In this document: positions 21,416-30,784 of the stretch, in pieces
Numbering within the stretch: position 1 is the stretch's first letter
Layout: each line of letters begins with the position of its first letter
Assembly: GCA_020062745.1 (NCBI GenBank)
Contig: JAGUVT010000044.1
Coordinates: 1 to 32,086 of the forward strand
Reading direction: 5' to 3'
Source: Deltaproteobacteria bacterium
GTDB taxonomy: Bacteria; Bacillota; Desulfotomaculia; Desulfotomaculales; JAGUVT01
DNA length: 32,086 nucleotides
Notes under the pieces: model-generated
Seen by the model: the letters and a program-made list of their open reading frames with translations, nothing else
Databases searched by the model: none
What the model was told of the DNA's origin: nothing
Made by a program: the position numbers and the translations under genes

Positions 21416-22693
21416 ATGGACCCGGAAATGATTTTGTCTGACTTAATTAAGATCGATTCGGCGAACCCGCCCGGCAACGAACTGGCAGTAGCCAGGTATT
21501 TAAAAGAGCTTTTCGACCGGGCCGGCATTCTCAATCAGATCATTGAAACGAGCGATAACCGGGGTAATTTTGTTGCCCGGCTGGGTGAAGGGAAGAAAAA
21601 ACTATTATACTTATCCCATACCGATGTGGTACCTGTGGCAGATGGCTGGGATTTTGAGCCCTTTTCCGGCGCCATTGAAGGAGGTATGGTGTACGGGCGG
21701 GGGGCGCTGGACTGTAAAAGCCTGGTGGCGGCTGAGGCCTATGCCATGCTTTCCCTGGCAGCAGACGGAGGTCTGGAAGGCACTCTGATCTTTGCGGCTA
21801 CTGCCGATGAAGAAAAGGGCGGCGAGTACGGTATCAGGTATTTGATTGAGCATCACCGGGATTTGATTAAGGCTGATTTTGCGGTTAATGAGGGAGGAGA
21901 AGAGCCTTTGCTCATTAATGGCCGTGCTGTTTATTTTATTCAGGTGGGAGAAAAGGGTACGGCCTGGAGCAGGTTGACGGCAAAAGGCTTTTCCTGTCAC
22001 GGTTCGGTGCCCGCCCTGGGAGATAATGCGGTGGTTAAGATGGCCGGGGCTGTGCAGCGGCTGGCCCGATATAAGCCGGCTGTTTGTTTAATCCCGGAAG
22101 TTAAGGAGCTTCTAAAAGAACTTGCCCTGCTGCAGGAACTGGAACCGGAGGTGGAAGCGGATAAGGTTGATCTCCTCCTGGACCGGTTTGCCGATAAAGA
22201 TCTGGCTGAAGTAATCCGGGCCATGACTCGCATGACGGTATCCCCCAACGTAATACAGGGCGGGATTAAGACCAACGTGGTGCCGGACAGTTGTTGGGCC
22301 GAGGTGGATGTGCGGATCATGCCCGGCCAGGATAAGGAGTACGTGCTGGCCGAACTGCGCCGCTGCGTGGGAGAAGAAATTGACATCGATCCGGCCGGTT
22401 ACCACCCGCCGTCTTTTTCCGGCGCCGATACAGAGTATTTTCACCTGATGGAAAGTGCGATCCGGGAACTGACCGGCGCGGCTGCTGTTCTTCCCCATCT
22501 TTCTCCCGGGGCGACAGATTCGCGTTTTTTAAGGGAGGCCGGTATTCCCGCCTATGGTATCGCTGTAATGGCGCCTGATTTCAACCCGGCTTTGAGAGTA
22601 ACCATTCACGGTAAAAACGAAAGAATCGATGTTAAAAGCGTCCGGATGGAAGCCGAATTTTTGAAGATGCTGGCGAAAAAGTACCTGGTATAG
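21416..22693 (+). CDS. M20 family metallopeptidase (ArgE/DapE/ACY1 type)
   Basis: A 425-aa cytoplasmic hydrolase of the M20/M25 clan, which deacylates N-acyl amino acids or cleaves dipeptides. Metal-site motifs are in place: LSHTDVVP (H68, D70), GRGALDCKS (D99), the catalytic ATADEEKGGE (E132/E133) and NEGG (E159), with the C-terminal VTIHGKNE. The lid domain runs from about residue 176 to 300 (QVGEKGTAWSRLTAKGFSCH GSVP, then NVIQGGIKTNVVPD). GAGGGGGT lies 8 bases upstream of the ATG. It is divergent from the spore protein gene and monocistronic. The exact substrate cannot be told: family members include acetylornithine deacetylase, succinyl-DAP desuccinylase and carboxypeptidase G2. No neighbouring amino acid biosynthesis gene helps. 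Confidence 0.92.
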   Translation: MDPEMILSDLIKIDSANPPGNELAVARYLKELFDRAGILNQIIETSDNRGNFVARLGEGKKKLLYLSHTDVVPVADGWDFEPFSGAIEGGMVYGRGALDCKSLVAAEAYAMLSLAADGGLEGTLIFAATADEEKGGEYGIRYLIEHHRDLIKADFAVNEGGEEPLLINGRAVYFIQVGEKGTAWSRLTAKGFSCHGSVPALGDNAVVKMAGAVQRLARYKPAVCLIPEVKELLKELALLQELEPEVEADKVDLLLDRFADKDLAEVIRAMTRMTVSPNVIQGGIKTNVVPDSCWAEVDVRIMPGQDKEYVLAELRRCVGEEIDIDPAGYHPPSFSGADTEYFHLMESAIRELTGAAAVLPHLSPGATDSRFLREAGIPAYGIAVMAPDFNPALRVTIHGKNERIDVKSVRMEAEFLKMLAKKYLV

Positions 22694-22720
22694 TGATCCG
22701 AAGCCTTTCCAATAATTGGG

Positions 22721-22750
22721 TCATTGCAAGCGGAGCAAAGAAATCTCGAA
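22721..22750 (+). repeat. Dispersed REP-like repeat copy 2
   Basis: TCATTGCAAGCGGAGC and, after 6 bases, ATCTCGAA match copy 1 at 2125-2154 in about 23 of 30 positions. It lies in the 195-base gap between the peptidase gene and the 107-aa gene, with no other feature recognisable there. Confidence 0.55.
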
Positions 22751-22888
22751 GTGTTCTGCCAATTTTATTGGTAGTGGAATTTAAAAAATATACCGGTGCA
22801 TAATAAAAATATAGGATATTTGCAGGGATTAAGTTATTTGGCGTTGAATAGCTTAATACTGTCATTTAGACAAAAAAGGAGTTTTTTT

Positions 22889-23212
22889 ATGAACCGTTTG
22901 TTTTTAGTGGCATTTGCCCTTGTATTTCTCGGCATTCAAGTTTTTAGCTATATGTCGGGTATTTCTAAACATGAAGAGCAGGTGATCAAGATCGGGATGC
23001 AGACCGCCCAGCCTGCAAGTGAAAGCCGGTATTTTGACGCCCGGTATAACCCGACACTGGAAATGCAGAAGGAAAGGAATCGGTTTAAAGCCGAAACACT
23101 TAATTTCATAATTAAAATTTTATTTATATCAGGAGCTACGGCTTTTACCTTTGCCTTGATGAGAGCCGAGAAAAACAATCAGCTTCCGCCAGGTACGGAG
23201 AGAAACGACTAG
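22889..23212 (+). CDS. Hypothetical 107-aa two-span membrane protein
   Basis: An unrecognised small membrane protein: helix 1 (about 3-22, RLFLVAFALVFLGIQVFSYM), a hydrophilic middle of about 50 residues with a RYFDARYNPTLEMQKERNRF segment, then helix 2 (about 72-91, FIIKILFISGATAFTFALM), and a short polar tail. The ATG at 22889 has AAAGGAG 7 bases upstream; the longer frame from 22796 has no ribosome binding site. It is convergent with the helicase gene and their stops overlap by 4 bases. No function can be proposed. Confidence 0.7.
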   Translation: MNRLFLVAFALVFLGIQVFSYMSGISKHEEQVIKIGMQTAQPASESRYFDARYNPTLEMQKERNRFKAETLNFIIKILFISGATAFTFALMRAEKNNQLPPGTERND

Positions 23213-25518
23213 AAACTCAAAGCAATTTCATCCCGGTCCAACTTGCTCCGGATCAGCCGGGCTCTTTCGGCCAGGTTTTTATTTTCTCCGGCGGCCCGTT
23301 CCACCTGGCGGAGGAGGTCGATTTCCCGGCGGAAGATGGAAAAAACGTCTCCGGGCTGCAAAGAGCACATTTCCAGGAGTTCTTTAAAGGTTGCACCGTT
23401 AAACCAGGCATGGGCCAGAGGGCCGGGCAGGCTGGACCAAATACAAAAGTGATCCGGCACGCCGGCCTGTAGAAGCTCTTTTTTTAACCGGCCACCTTCT
23501 TTTAGTAGGGGAATTTCTTGCTTGACCACCTGCGTGCTTCTGGCCGGGATGAATTCCACGCCGGCTAGAAGGGCGGCCGCTTCGGCCGGAGGGTTGTCTT
23601 CGATTAAACCGGCAAAAGCCATCTCGGTTACCAAAATTTCCTGCACATGCATTTCCAGGGCAAAGTTTCCACGGGGGTAAAACTCACGGCCATTCATATA
23701 ACCGAGCTTTTCCAATAACTTGCGCACGTCTTCGAACTCTATGATGCAAGACATTATCTGTTCTGAAGCGATCTGGTATTCGTGCTGTAATTTATCTAAG
23801 CGGGCCCGAAGATTTTTAACCCTGAAAGATACGGGCCGGCATTTTTCCGTGTGGCTGCATCTGTTTGGGGTAACCGATGCAAGTTGACTTTGTAGTGATT
23901 CTTTTTCTCTATTTTTGCCGCGATAGCGCAAGCGTTTCAGATGTTTGCGTGCTCTGAACCGTTCTAACGGGCACGTCAGGGTAAAACTATCCGGACAAAG
24001 TAATGCTTGCTGGCCGGTTATCTGGGCAGAGAGGGTTTCGATTTTTTCGGCCAGCAACTCTTTTTTCTTTTTTAACTGAAAGGTTTTAAAGTTACACGTA
24101 AGAAAGTGGTTGATTTCGGTATCGGTTTTATACTTCAGGAGGCTTAAAACCGTGTTCGGAGAAATAACGAGGCGACCGAGCACGGGTTCCACGGCTTTTT
24201 CGGAGAAAAACCCGGTTTGCTCCGGGAACCGGCTGTCTACCCGGACAAAAGAATGTCCGATCCGGTCAAACCCCCGCCGGCCGGCCCGGCCGGCCATCTG
24301 GAAAAACTCCCGGTTCTGAAGAGGGCGAAAATCATGGCCGTCCCATTTGCGGGTGGAATCAAATACCGCGCTGGCGGCAGGGAAGTTAACTCCGGCGGCA
24401 AAAGTTTCGGTGCAAAACACTACCCATAGCAAACGCTGGGAGTAGAGACTTTCCACCAGGTATTTCACCGGCGGCAAAAGCCCGGCGTGGTGGTAGGCGA
24501 TACCCTGGAGCAAAAGCCGGCGCAGGTTTCGCCAGGCTGGGCCGCTGAATGTGCCTGGATGCTCCATTTCAGCGTTGCGGATTACTTGTCCGGCGCTGCG
24601 CTTTTCTTTAAGATTCAGGAAGTCCCATTCCCGCCCTAATTCTGCAGCCAGTGCCTCGGTGCGGCCGCGGCTAAAGACAAAAAACAGGGCCGGCAGCTTA
24701 TCCTGGATGATTTCTATTATTCCGGAGCATGATGGTTCGTCTTGATCTGTCAGTAAGGATTTGTTATTACGAACTACCCGCAGGCGTTCGGTCAGCTTTT
24801 TCACTTTGTGGCGGGCACTTTTTTCGGTCATGAGCTGACCGTCCGGTAAAATCCACCTGGTTTCAAGAGGTATATACCGCCTTTGCTCTTTGACTATAAA
24901 TACTTTTTCTCCTCTTACGGAACTGATCCAGTCGGCCATTTCGACGATATTTGGCACAGTGGCGGAAAGGCCGAGAATTTTTATGTGAGGCGGGGCGAAC
25001 AGGATGCTTTCCTCCCAGGTAGTGCCCCGTTCAGCATCGTCTAAGTAATGGATTTCATCAAAAACAACGTAAGCCATCTTTTTGAGGAGATGTGGTTCGC
25101 TTAAGCACCAGTTACGGAAAATCTCAGTGGTCATAATTATAAGGGGAGCTTCCGGGTTGATACTGACATCGCCGGTTACCAGCCCGACCTGTTCGGCGCC
25201 GAGACAATCCCGGAAGTCACGATATTTCTGATTGGAAAGGGCTTTTAAAGGAGAAGTGTAAATCATTCCCTTTTCCGCAGCCATCAGGTTCCGGGCGAGT
25301 ATTTCAGCGACCAGTGTCTTGCCGTTCCCGGTGGGCGCCGATACGATTAGAGAGTATCCGGATTGAAGGATTTTGTTTGCTTCTGTCTGAAACCGGTCCA
25401 GGATTAGTTCGCCTGTGGAAGGAGGTATTTCTTCCTTCTTGCGCAATGGCTTTTTTTTAATTTTGAGTGGTACGGTTGTTTCAGGGATTTCTTCAGATTT
25501 GCTTTTGAAATCAGCCAA
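23209..25518 (-). CDS. Ski2-like superfamily 2 DEAD/DEAH RNA helicase
   Basis: A 769-aa helicase of the Ski2/Mtr4/HelY group. Motifs in order: a Q-motif-like segment ILDRFQTEAN (39-48), Walker A SAPTGNGKT (60-68), TSPLKALSNQ (Ia), Walker B DEIH (154-157), SAT (185-187), FSRGRTEALA (IV), TFAAGVNFPA (V), and QMAGRAGRRG (VI, 407-416). The C-terminal 330 residues include a long coiled segment rich in K, E and R with several Cys (CRPVSFRVK region), and a helical DSHCT-like end. Proteins of this kind unwind structured RNA for decay or processing, mostly in eukaryotes, actinobacteria and some Firmicutes. The start is TTG at 25518 with GGGGTG about 11 bases upstream; no ATG occurs before Walker A. 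It stands alone, convergent with the 107-aa gene. Confidence 0.9.
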   Translation of the reverse strand: MADFKSKSEEIPETTVPLKIKKKPLRKKEEIPPSTGELILDRFQTEANKILQSGYSLIVSAPTGNGKTLVAEILARNLMAAEKGMIYTSPLKALSNQKYRDFRDCLGAEQVGLVTGDVSINPEAPLIIMTTEIFRNWCLSEPHLLKKMAYVVFDEIHYLDDAERGTTWEESILFAPPHIKILGLSATVPNIVEMADWISSVRGEKVFIVKEQRRYIPLETRWILPDGQLMTEKSARHKVKKLTERLRVVRNNKSLLTDQDEPSCSGIIEIIQDKLPALFFVFSRGRTEALAAELGREWDFLNLKEKRSAGQVIRNAEMEHPGTFSGPAWRNLRRLLLQGIAYHHAGLLPPVKYLVESLYSQRLLWVVFCTETFAAGVNFPAASAVFDSTRKWDGHDFRPLQNREFFQMAGRAGRRGFDRIGHSFVRVDSRFPEQTGFFSEKAVEPVLGRLVISPNTVLSLLKYKTDTEINHFLTCNFKTFQLKKKKELLAEKIETLSAQITGQQALLCPDSFTLTCPLERFRARKHLKRLRYRGKNREKESLQSQLASVTPNRCSHTEKCRPVSFRVKNLRARLDKLQHEYQIASEQIMSCIIEFEDVRKLLEKLGYMNGREFYPRGNFALEMHVQEILVTEMAFAGLIEDNPPAEAAALLAGVEFIPARSTQVVKQEIPLLKEGGRLKKELLQAGVPDHFCIWSSLPGPLAHAWFNGATFKELLEMCSLQPGDVFSIFRREIDLLRQVERAAGENKNLAERARLIRSKLDRDEIALSF

Positions 25519-25734
25519 TATTTGCTAGCACCCCAAGCTTTTTAGTTTTTTTAAGGATGTCCTGTTTAGTCTAACATATGTTGTACTGTTACCACAATAG
25601 CCACATATTTATCTGATTGGTTCTTAAGCAAATTAATGGTATGTCATCTAATTTAGTTAAGCATACTTGAAAAAATTTTTCTTTTGCAGGAGAAAAGAAT
25701 CTTATTGGCTAATTTATTATAGTAATTTTTACAT
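25519..25734. other. Intergenic, AT-rich, divergent promoter region
   Basis: The 229 bases between the helicase and the copper-amine-oxidase-N protein gene are AT-rich and must hold both promoters. I find no combination of -35 and -10 elements good enough to report. Confidence 0.4.
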
Positions 25735-25747
25735 GGAGGTGTAGATA

Positions 25748-26923
25748 TTGTTAATGAGGTTGTTTCTTGTCCTGTTGTTTTCTTTGTGCCTGGCCTTGCC
25801 GGCGGCAGCCGGAGAACCCGTGAAGATCAGCATTAACGGTTCACTTTTGGCTACCGATGTTGACCCGGTGATTGTAGAAGGTCGCACTATGGTGCCGATA
25901 CGCGCTATAGCTGAAGGTTTTGGGGCCGATGTGGCGTGGAACGGGCAAAAAAAGCAGGTGACCATAGAGAAGAGTGGCAATGTTGTTATTTTGGTTGTCA
26001 ACGATGTAAATGCTCTGGTCGATGACGCGCAGGTGCAGATGGACGTGACGCCGCAGATCGTGAATGGACGGACCATGATCCCGGCCCGGTTTGTCAGCAA
26101 TGCCCTTGGTGCTCAAGTGGACTGGGACGGTATCAACCGGGTGGTGCTGATTGAAAAGCATGAAGTTGACGGCGGCTTGACGCCCGAACAGGTTTTGGAA
26201 AAGTCAATGGTTGCGACGGATGTGTATGAAAGTTATCGTTTTAAGGGTAACATACAGCTCAATATGGATATGGACAGTGTGATACCGTTAGGCCAGGACA
26301 GCATGCAGATGCAGATGAACATGGAGGGAGCATGCAAGAAGCCGGCTACGGTTTACATGAAAATGGATGCTGTCATGCCGCAAATGCCGGGAGAATCCCT
26401 TAAGATGGAAATGTGGACTGACGGCAGTACATTTTACATGAACGACGGCAGCGGTTGGGAAGAAGTCGGCAGTTTAAGCCTGCCCGGGCAGCAGGGTAAT
26501 CCCTTGTTGAGTAATCAGCCGGATCCTGCCAGCGCCATGAAGATGATTAAGGAATGCGGCGGTATTGTAAGCTTTACCAGAAACGACGAGGATTATTACC
26601 GGGTAAGGATAATCTTCAACGCAGAGAAGTTGTTTGAATATGTGTTATCTCAGGCCGGTTTCCCGGGGCTGGCACCGGGTATGACTGCGGAAGATCTGAA
26701 AGAAATGTCGGAGTTCTTTAAATCAATGAAGATTAAACTGATGTATGATTTAAAGATTCACAGGGGCGATTTTATTACCGAATCCATACAGATTAACGGT
26801 GATATGAAGATGGATATGAGTAGCCTGGCGGGCATCGATGCGAGAATGAAAGTTGAAATGTCCGGTGTGATTAATCTGTACGACTACGGTAAGGTTTCTG
26901 CCATCACGAAACCGAATGTATGA
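25748..26923 (+). CDS. Secreted protein with copper-amine-oxidase-N domain and lipoprotein-like C-terminal domain
   Basis: A 391-aa exported protein. A signal peptide (about 1-21, MLMRLFLVLLFSLCLALPAA) precedes a copper-amine-oxidase-N domain (PF07833, about 25-138) in which two half-repeats with VEGRTMVPIRAIAEGFGADV and VNGRTMIPARFVSNALGAQV each end in a V.W.....V.I pattern. This domain is a common extracytoplasmic module in Clostridia and is not an oxidase. The rest (about 145-385) resembles the beta-sheet clamp of DUF6612/LppX-like lipoproteins (SYRFKGNIQLNMDMD, TVYMKMDAVMPQMPGESLKM, FYMNDGSGWEEV). The start is TTG at 25748 because GGAGG at 25735-25739 is 8 bases upstream; an ATG at 25754 is 14 away. 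It is upstream of comEC by 34 bases and could be co-transcribed. Confidence 0.85.
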   Translation: MLMRLFLVLLFSLCLALPAAAGEPVKISINGSLLATDVDPVIVEGRTMVPIRAIAEGFGADVAWNGQKKQVTIEKSGNVVILVVNDVNALVDDAQVQMDVTPQIVNGRTMIPARFVSNALGAQVDWDGINRVVLIEKHEVDGGLTPEQVLEKSMVATDVYESYRFKGNIQLNMDMDSVIPLGQDSMQMQMNMEGACKKPATVYMKMDAVMPQMPGESLKMEMWTDGSTFYMNDGSGWEEVGSLSLPGQQGNPLLSNQPDPASAMKMIKECGGIVSFTRNDEDYYRVRIIFNAEKLFEYVLSQAGFPGLAPGMTAEDLKEMSEFFKSMKIKLMYDLKIHRGDFITESIQINGDMKMDMSSLAGIDARMKVEMSGVINLYDYGKVSAITKPNV

Positions 26924-26957
26924 GGAAGTCAAATAGGACCGGTATTTGGAGGATGCC

Positions 26958-29405
26958 GTGCATAGTCCGTTAGTAATCCTGACCCTGCTTTACGTTGCCG
27001 GGGTTAGTATTGGCAGTTTCTTTACGGTAAATTTTGCGGTGGTTACGGCGCTTTCAATTATCATGCTGATTTATGCGTTAGCCGGTTATTTTCTGGCCTG
27101 GCGGGGAAACCGCCAGGCTGTTTTCATGCTTTTTCTTTTGCTCGGCCTGGTCATGGCCCGGCTGGCAGATGAAGGAAGCATTACCGCCCTGGCTGATTAT
27201 ACCGGCCGTTACGTTACCCTGACCGGTCAGGTAAGCAGTGAACCGGACGTACGTCTGGATAAGGTCTTTTATGTCCTTGAGGCCAGGGTGATAACCAGGG
27301 GCGTGGAACAGCGGCAGGTTACCGGGCCGGTGCGGGTGCAGGTGCGGGAGCCGGAGCAGATTTACAGCTACGGTGACATCCTGCAGGTAAAAGGGTTACT
27401 TGTCCAGCCGGAGAAACCGGGCAACCCCGGCCAGTTTGATTATGGAAGTTACCTTTCCCGGCAGGGTATAAAGGTTATTCTTATAACCCGGGGGGACGAT
27501 GCGGTGCAGAAGGTCGGTACCGGCTCCCGCAATCCGGTTCTTTTTGCCGCTCTCCAGGTTAAGCAAAAGCTGATCCGGAATGCCGGTCTTTCTCTTTTGC
27601 CTTCTCAGGTTGCTGTATTGAACGGGATTGTTTTTGGGATCCAGGGCAAAATTGACCAGGATATAAGGGACTCCTTTGTAGCGACAGGAGTAGTTCATAT
27701 CCTCAGTGTGTCGGGGCTTCATGTAGGTTTGGTTCTGGGCGGCGTGTTGGGACTGGCCCGTCTGGCGGGACTGGCGCCTGGTATGACAGCGCCGGTGGCT
27801 TCGGCGGTGATCATTTTTTATGCCCTCATTACCGGTTTTAATCCGGCAGTCATGCGGGCCACCCTGATGGCGCTGCTTTTTTTGTGGGCTCACCACTTCG
27901 GCCGCGACCGGGACTGGCCCGCAACTTTGGCCTTTGCCGCCCTGGTTATCCTGCTCTGGAAACCGTTCTATCTTTATCATCCCGGCTTTCAGCTTTCCTT
28001 TGCCGCCACCTGGGGCATTCTTTACCTCGGCCCGATCCTGGCTGGTGCCGGCACAGCTTTTCTCGACCGGTTTTCCTTTCCCTGGAGCCGTGCGGCAGCC
28101 ATGATAGCAGCAATACCGCTGGCTGCCCAGTTAGCCATCATTCCTCTGGTAGCCTGGTATTACAACCTGGTTTCACCGGTATCCATTCTGGCCAATATAG
28201 TGGCGGCGCCGCTGGTTGGCTTAATTCTTTTTTTCGGCATCGCTGTGGCTATCCTGGGCCTGTTCTGGGCGGCTCTGGCTGGTTTCGTCAATGTTGCCAC
28301 CGGCGCGATTCTGGATCTGTTCCTCCTGCTGGTCGGCTTTTTTCAGAAATTGCCCGGGGCGGTGCTTTACACGCCGGCACCATCTGTCCCGGTAGTTGCA
28401 TTATGGTATGCAGGGCTGATTTTTGCTGCCCGGTTTGCGGCTGATGAGGAATGGCGCCAGAAAATTTTGGGTTATTTTCCCGGCCGGCGGACGGTTGCCG
28501 GGGCTGCCGCTGTTGTTGTTATACTTGTTTTGGCCTGGGGCTTTTGGGCACCGGGCGGCAGCCACATGCTGACCGTGCATTTTATCGATGTCGGCCAGGG
28601 GGACTGCTCCCTGGTATGGACTCCGGGTGGAAAAACCATGCTCATAGACACGGGAGGCTGGCGGGAAGAGTTTGAAACCGGCTCCGGCGCCGGTGAAAAG
28701 GTAATCGTACCTTATTTGCGCCGGATCGGGGTAAAAAAGATCGATGTGATGCTGCTCAGCCACCCGCACGAAGACCATGCCGGCGGTGCGGCAGCGGTGG
28801 TCAGGAACTTTCCGGTGGCTCTGGCGGTGGTTTCCCCGGCCGGCGGCACCGGAGGTGAAACTACAGGTAATTTCAGCTTCAACGATGTCCCGGTACAATA
28901 CGTTTCCTTACTTAGAGAAATGATTGAACGGGGTATTCCTGTGCAGGCTGCCGGGGCCGGTGATACTCTTGTCCTTGACCGGGCAGTGAATATGGAATTG
29001 CTTTCTCCTGGCACCGTGCAGGCGGAGGGAAAAGATTCCGGCCTCAACAACGGTTCTATAGTTTTGAGCCTTAAATTTGGCCGGAAAACCTTTTTGTTCA
29101 CCGGCGACATCGAAGAAGAAGCCCAGGACCGCCTGCTGCGGCAGGGCGGCGAACTGGCGGCGGACGTGCTGAAAGTTCCTCACCACGGCAGCCGGCACCT
29201 GCTGCCCGCTTTTGTCAGGGAAGTCGACCCTGACGTGGCGGTAATATCCGTAGGCAGCCGGAACAACTTCGGCCAGCCGGACCCCGGCGTTGTAACCCTC
29301 TTGCAGGAGGAAGGCGCAGAAGTTTACCGCACCGACAATGACGGGGCAGTGATCATCACCACCGACGGGCAGAGCCTGGCCGTAAGAACAGGCCGAGGCA
29401 ATTAG
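26958..29405 (+). CDS. comEC: ComEC/Rec2 DNA-uptake channel with metallo-beta-lactamase domain
   Basis: An 815-aa membrane protein that forms the DNA translocation channel in natural transformation. It has a DUF4131-type N-terminal part (two to three helices and an OB-like domain, about 1-190), the Competence domain of about ten helices (about 200-500, including GIVFGIQGKIDQDIRDSF and HILSVSGLHVGLV), and a C-terminal metallo-beta-lactamase-like domain (about 530-815) with VHFIDVGQGDCSLV, the metal motif SHPHEDHAGG, FTGDIEEEAQ and LKVPHHGSR. Length and order are those of complete ComEC. GTG at 26958 is preferred, with GGAGGA (26948-26953) about 5 bases upstream; a TTG at 26946 would precede the signal. 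comEA and comEB are not adjacent, so the window does not show whether competence is functional. Confidence 0.95.
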   Translation: MHSPLVILTLLYVAGVSIGSFFTVNFAVVTALSIIMLIYALAGYFLAWRGNRQAVFMLFLLLGLVMARLADEGSITALADYTGRYVTLTGQVSSEPDVRLDKVFYVLEARVITRGVEQRQVTGPVRVQVREPEQIYSYGDILQVKGLLVQPEKPGNPGQFDYGSYLSRQGIKVILITRGDDAVQKVGTGSRNPVLFAALQVKQKLIRNAGLSLLPSQVAVLNGIVFGIQGKIDQDIRDSFVATGVVHILSVSGLHVGLVLGGVLGLARLAGLAPGMTAPVASAVIIFYALITGFNPAVMRATLMALLFLWAHHFGRDRDWPATLAFAALVILLWKPFYLYHPGFQLSFAATWGILYLGPILAGAGTAFLDRFSFPWSRAAAMIAAIPLAAQLAIIPLVAWYYNLVSPVSILANIVAAPLVGLILFFGIAVAILGLFWAALAGFVNVATGAILDLFLLLVGFFQKLPGAVLYTPAPSVPVVALWYAGLIFAARFAADEEWRQKILGYFPGRRTVAGAAAVVVILVLAWGFWAPGGSHMLTVHFIDVGQGDCSLVWTPGGKTMLIDTGGWREEFETGSGAGEKVIVPYLRRIGVKKIDVMLLSHPHEDHAGGAAAVVRNFPVALAVVSPAGGTGGETTGNFSFNDVPVQYVSLLREMIERGIPVQAAGAGDTLVLDRAVNMELLSPGTVQAEGKDSGLNNGSIVLSLKFGRKTFLFTGDIEEEAQDRLLRQGGELAADVLKVPHHGSRHLLPAFVREVDPDVAVISVGSRNNFGQPDPGVVTLLQEEGAEVYRTDNDGAVIITTDGQSLAVRTGRGN

Positions 29406-29485
29406 GCCACCAAGATAAACAAAACCGGTAAAAAACTCAAAACATTCGGTATAACTCAATTTCCGTAATTGAGGCCGGAGGCAGT

Positions 29486-30784
29486 TTACGGCGCCGGGTA
29501 GGTCACTGTTACCTCTTTTAATGTATCATTCCAATCTACCTTACACCCCAGATTTTCGGCAATGAATCTTAGGGGGAGCATGGTTCTCCCCGGGGGAATA
29601 ATAATCGGCACTACATTTGGATTATCCGCATCGATAAGTTTGTAGTTGCCATCTACTCGGGCGCTGTTCTGCCCAATCCACAGCTCAACTGTTTTACCGC
29701 TAAAGATTATGGTTACCTTTTGTTCGTCAGGTTTCCAGTCAACTGAAGCTCCGAGGGCCTCGGCGACGTACCGGATCGGGAGAAGTGTCCTGGATTCTAA
29801 TATTATTGGGGCGGTATCCATTGTTTTAGCTGTGTTGTTAACATAATAGGTAGTGCTGTCAATATAGAATTTGATTACGGTTGATAATGGGGCAGGTGGT
29901 TGTGGAATGGGCTGCTCCAGATATGCCCAAAGGTTGTCCGTACCCGGACTGGTGGCCAGTAATATTTCTCCGCCGGTGTAAATGCCGTCGGCAGCTCCCC
30001 CGATTGACACCCAGTTCCACGGCGTGCCTGTATATTGGTTAACGCTTTTTTTATCTGGGGATAGACCGTATAAATCTCCTTTGCTGCTGACGGCAAACAT
30101 ACTGCCGGGTCCGCCTATTTTAGTCCACTTAAAGGGAATCCCGTCGTAACGGAAGATTTCATTTGCAATCTGGCCAATCGCATAGATTTCCCCTCCAGCG
30201 TAAATTCTGTATGAAGGCCCCCCGATCTGTGTCCATTTACCCGGTGTGCCCGTATATTGAAAAATCCCCTGCTGATCTGGAGACAGGCCGTATAAAATGC
30301 CTTTAGTATCAACGGCAAACATGCTTCCGGGTCCGCCGACTTTTGTCCAATTCATAGGGCTCCCATTATATTGGTAAATATCTCCTGTCTGGGGATTGGT
30401 GGCAAAAAGTTTATCTCCCCCGGCGTAAATACCGGCAGCCGGCCCCCCGATCTGCTTCCACTTCTCCGGCGTGCCCGTATACTGAAAGACACCTTGCCCG
30501 TTTGGTGACAAACCATACAAGTCTCCTTTACTGCTAACAGCAAACATTTTTCCGGGACCGCCCACCTTCGTCCATTTGAAGGGAGCCCCGTCATATCGGA
30601 AAATGTCTCCCGTAGAAAGTTCTGTCGCATATATTGCGGAAGTGCCTTTAATCACGTCGTAATACCCCACAACCGTACCGGCCGGTCCCCAAATTTGCTG
30701 CCAGGAACTTGCTCCGTAAGCAATGTTGGAGGACATAAACATAATGCCGAAGATCAGCAACATTAATACCAGAGTTTTTTTCAT
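29486..30784 (-). CDS. Secreted tectonin-like beta-propeller fused to copper-amine-oxidase-N domain
   Basis: A 432-aa secreted protein: signal peptide (1-24, MKKTLVLMLLIFGIMFMSSN, cut near AYG-A), a repeat region (about 26-290), a proline-rich link (QPIPQPPAP) and a copper-amine-oxidase-N domain (about 310-430, with ILESRTLLPIRYVAEALGAS and IPPGRTMLPLRFIAENLGCK). The repeats alternate two types of about 43 residues: FRYDG.P..WTK.GGPG.MFAV..KG.LYGLSP and FQYTGTP.KW..IGGP...IYAGG, three pairs in all, which suits a six- or seven-bladed propeller of the tectonin/tachylectin type. Such propellers bind sugars or surface polymers. Pairs are very similar at the DNA level, a sign of recent duplication. 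AAGGAGG is 7-8 bases upstream. It is convergent with comEC; no terminator stands out between them. Confidence 0.88.
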   Translation of the reverse strand: MKKTLVLMLLIFGIMFMSSNIAYGASSWQQIWGPAGTVVGYYDVIKGTSAIYATELSTGDIFRYDGAPFKWTKVGGPGKMFAVSSKGDLYGLSPNGQGVFQYTGTPEKWKQIGGPAAGIYAGGDKLFATNPQTGDIYQYNGSPMNWTKVGGPGSMFAVDTKGILYGLSPDQQGIFQYTGTPGKWTQIGGPSYRIYAGGEIYAIGQIANEIFRYDGIPFKWTKIGGPGSMFAVSSKGDLYGLSPDKKSVNQYTGTPWNWVSIGGAADGIYTGGEILLATSPGTDNLWAYLEQPIPQPPAPLSTVIKFYIDSTTYYVNNTAKTMDTAPIILESRTLLPIRYVAEALGASVDWKPDEQKVTIIFSGKTVELWIGQNSARVDGNYKLIDADNPNVVPIIIPPGRTMLPLRFIAENLGCKVDWNDTLKEVTVTYPAP

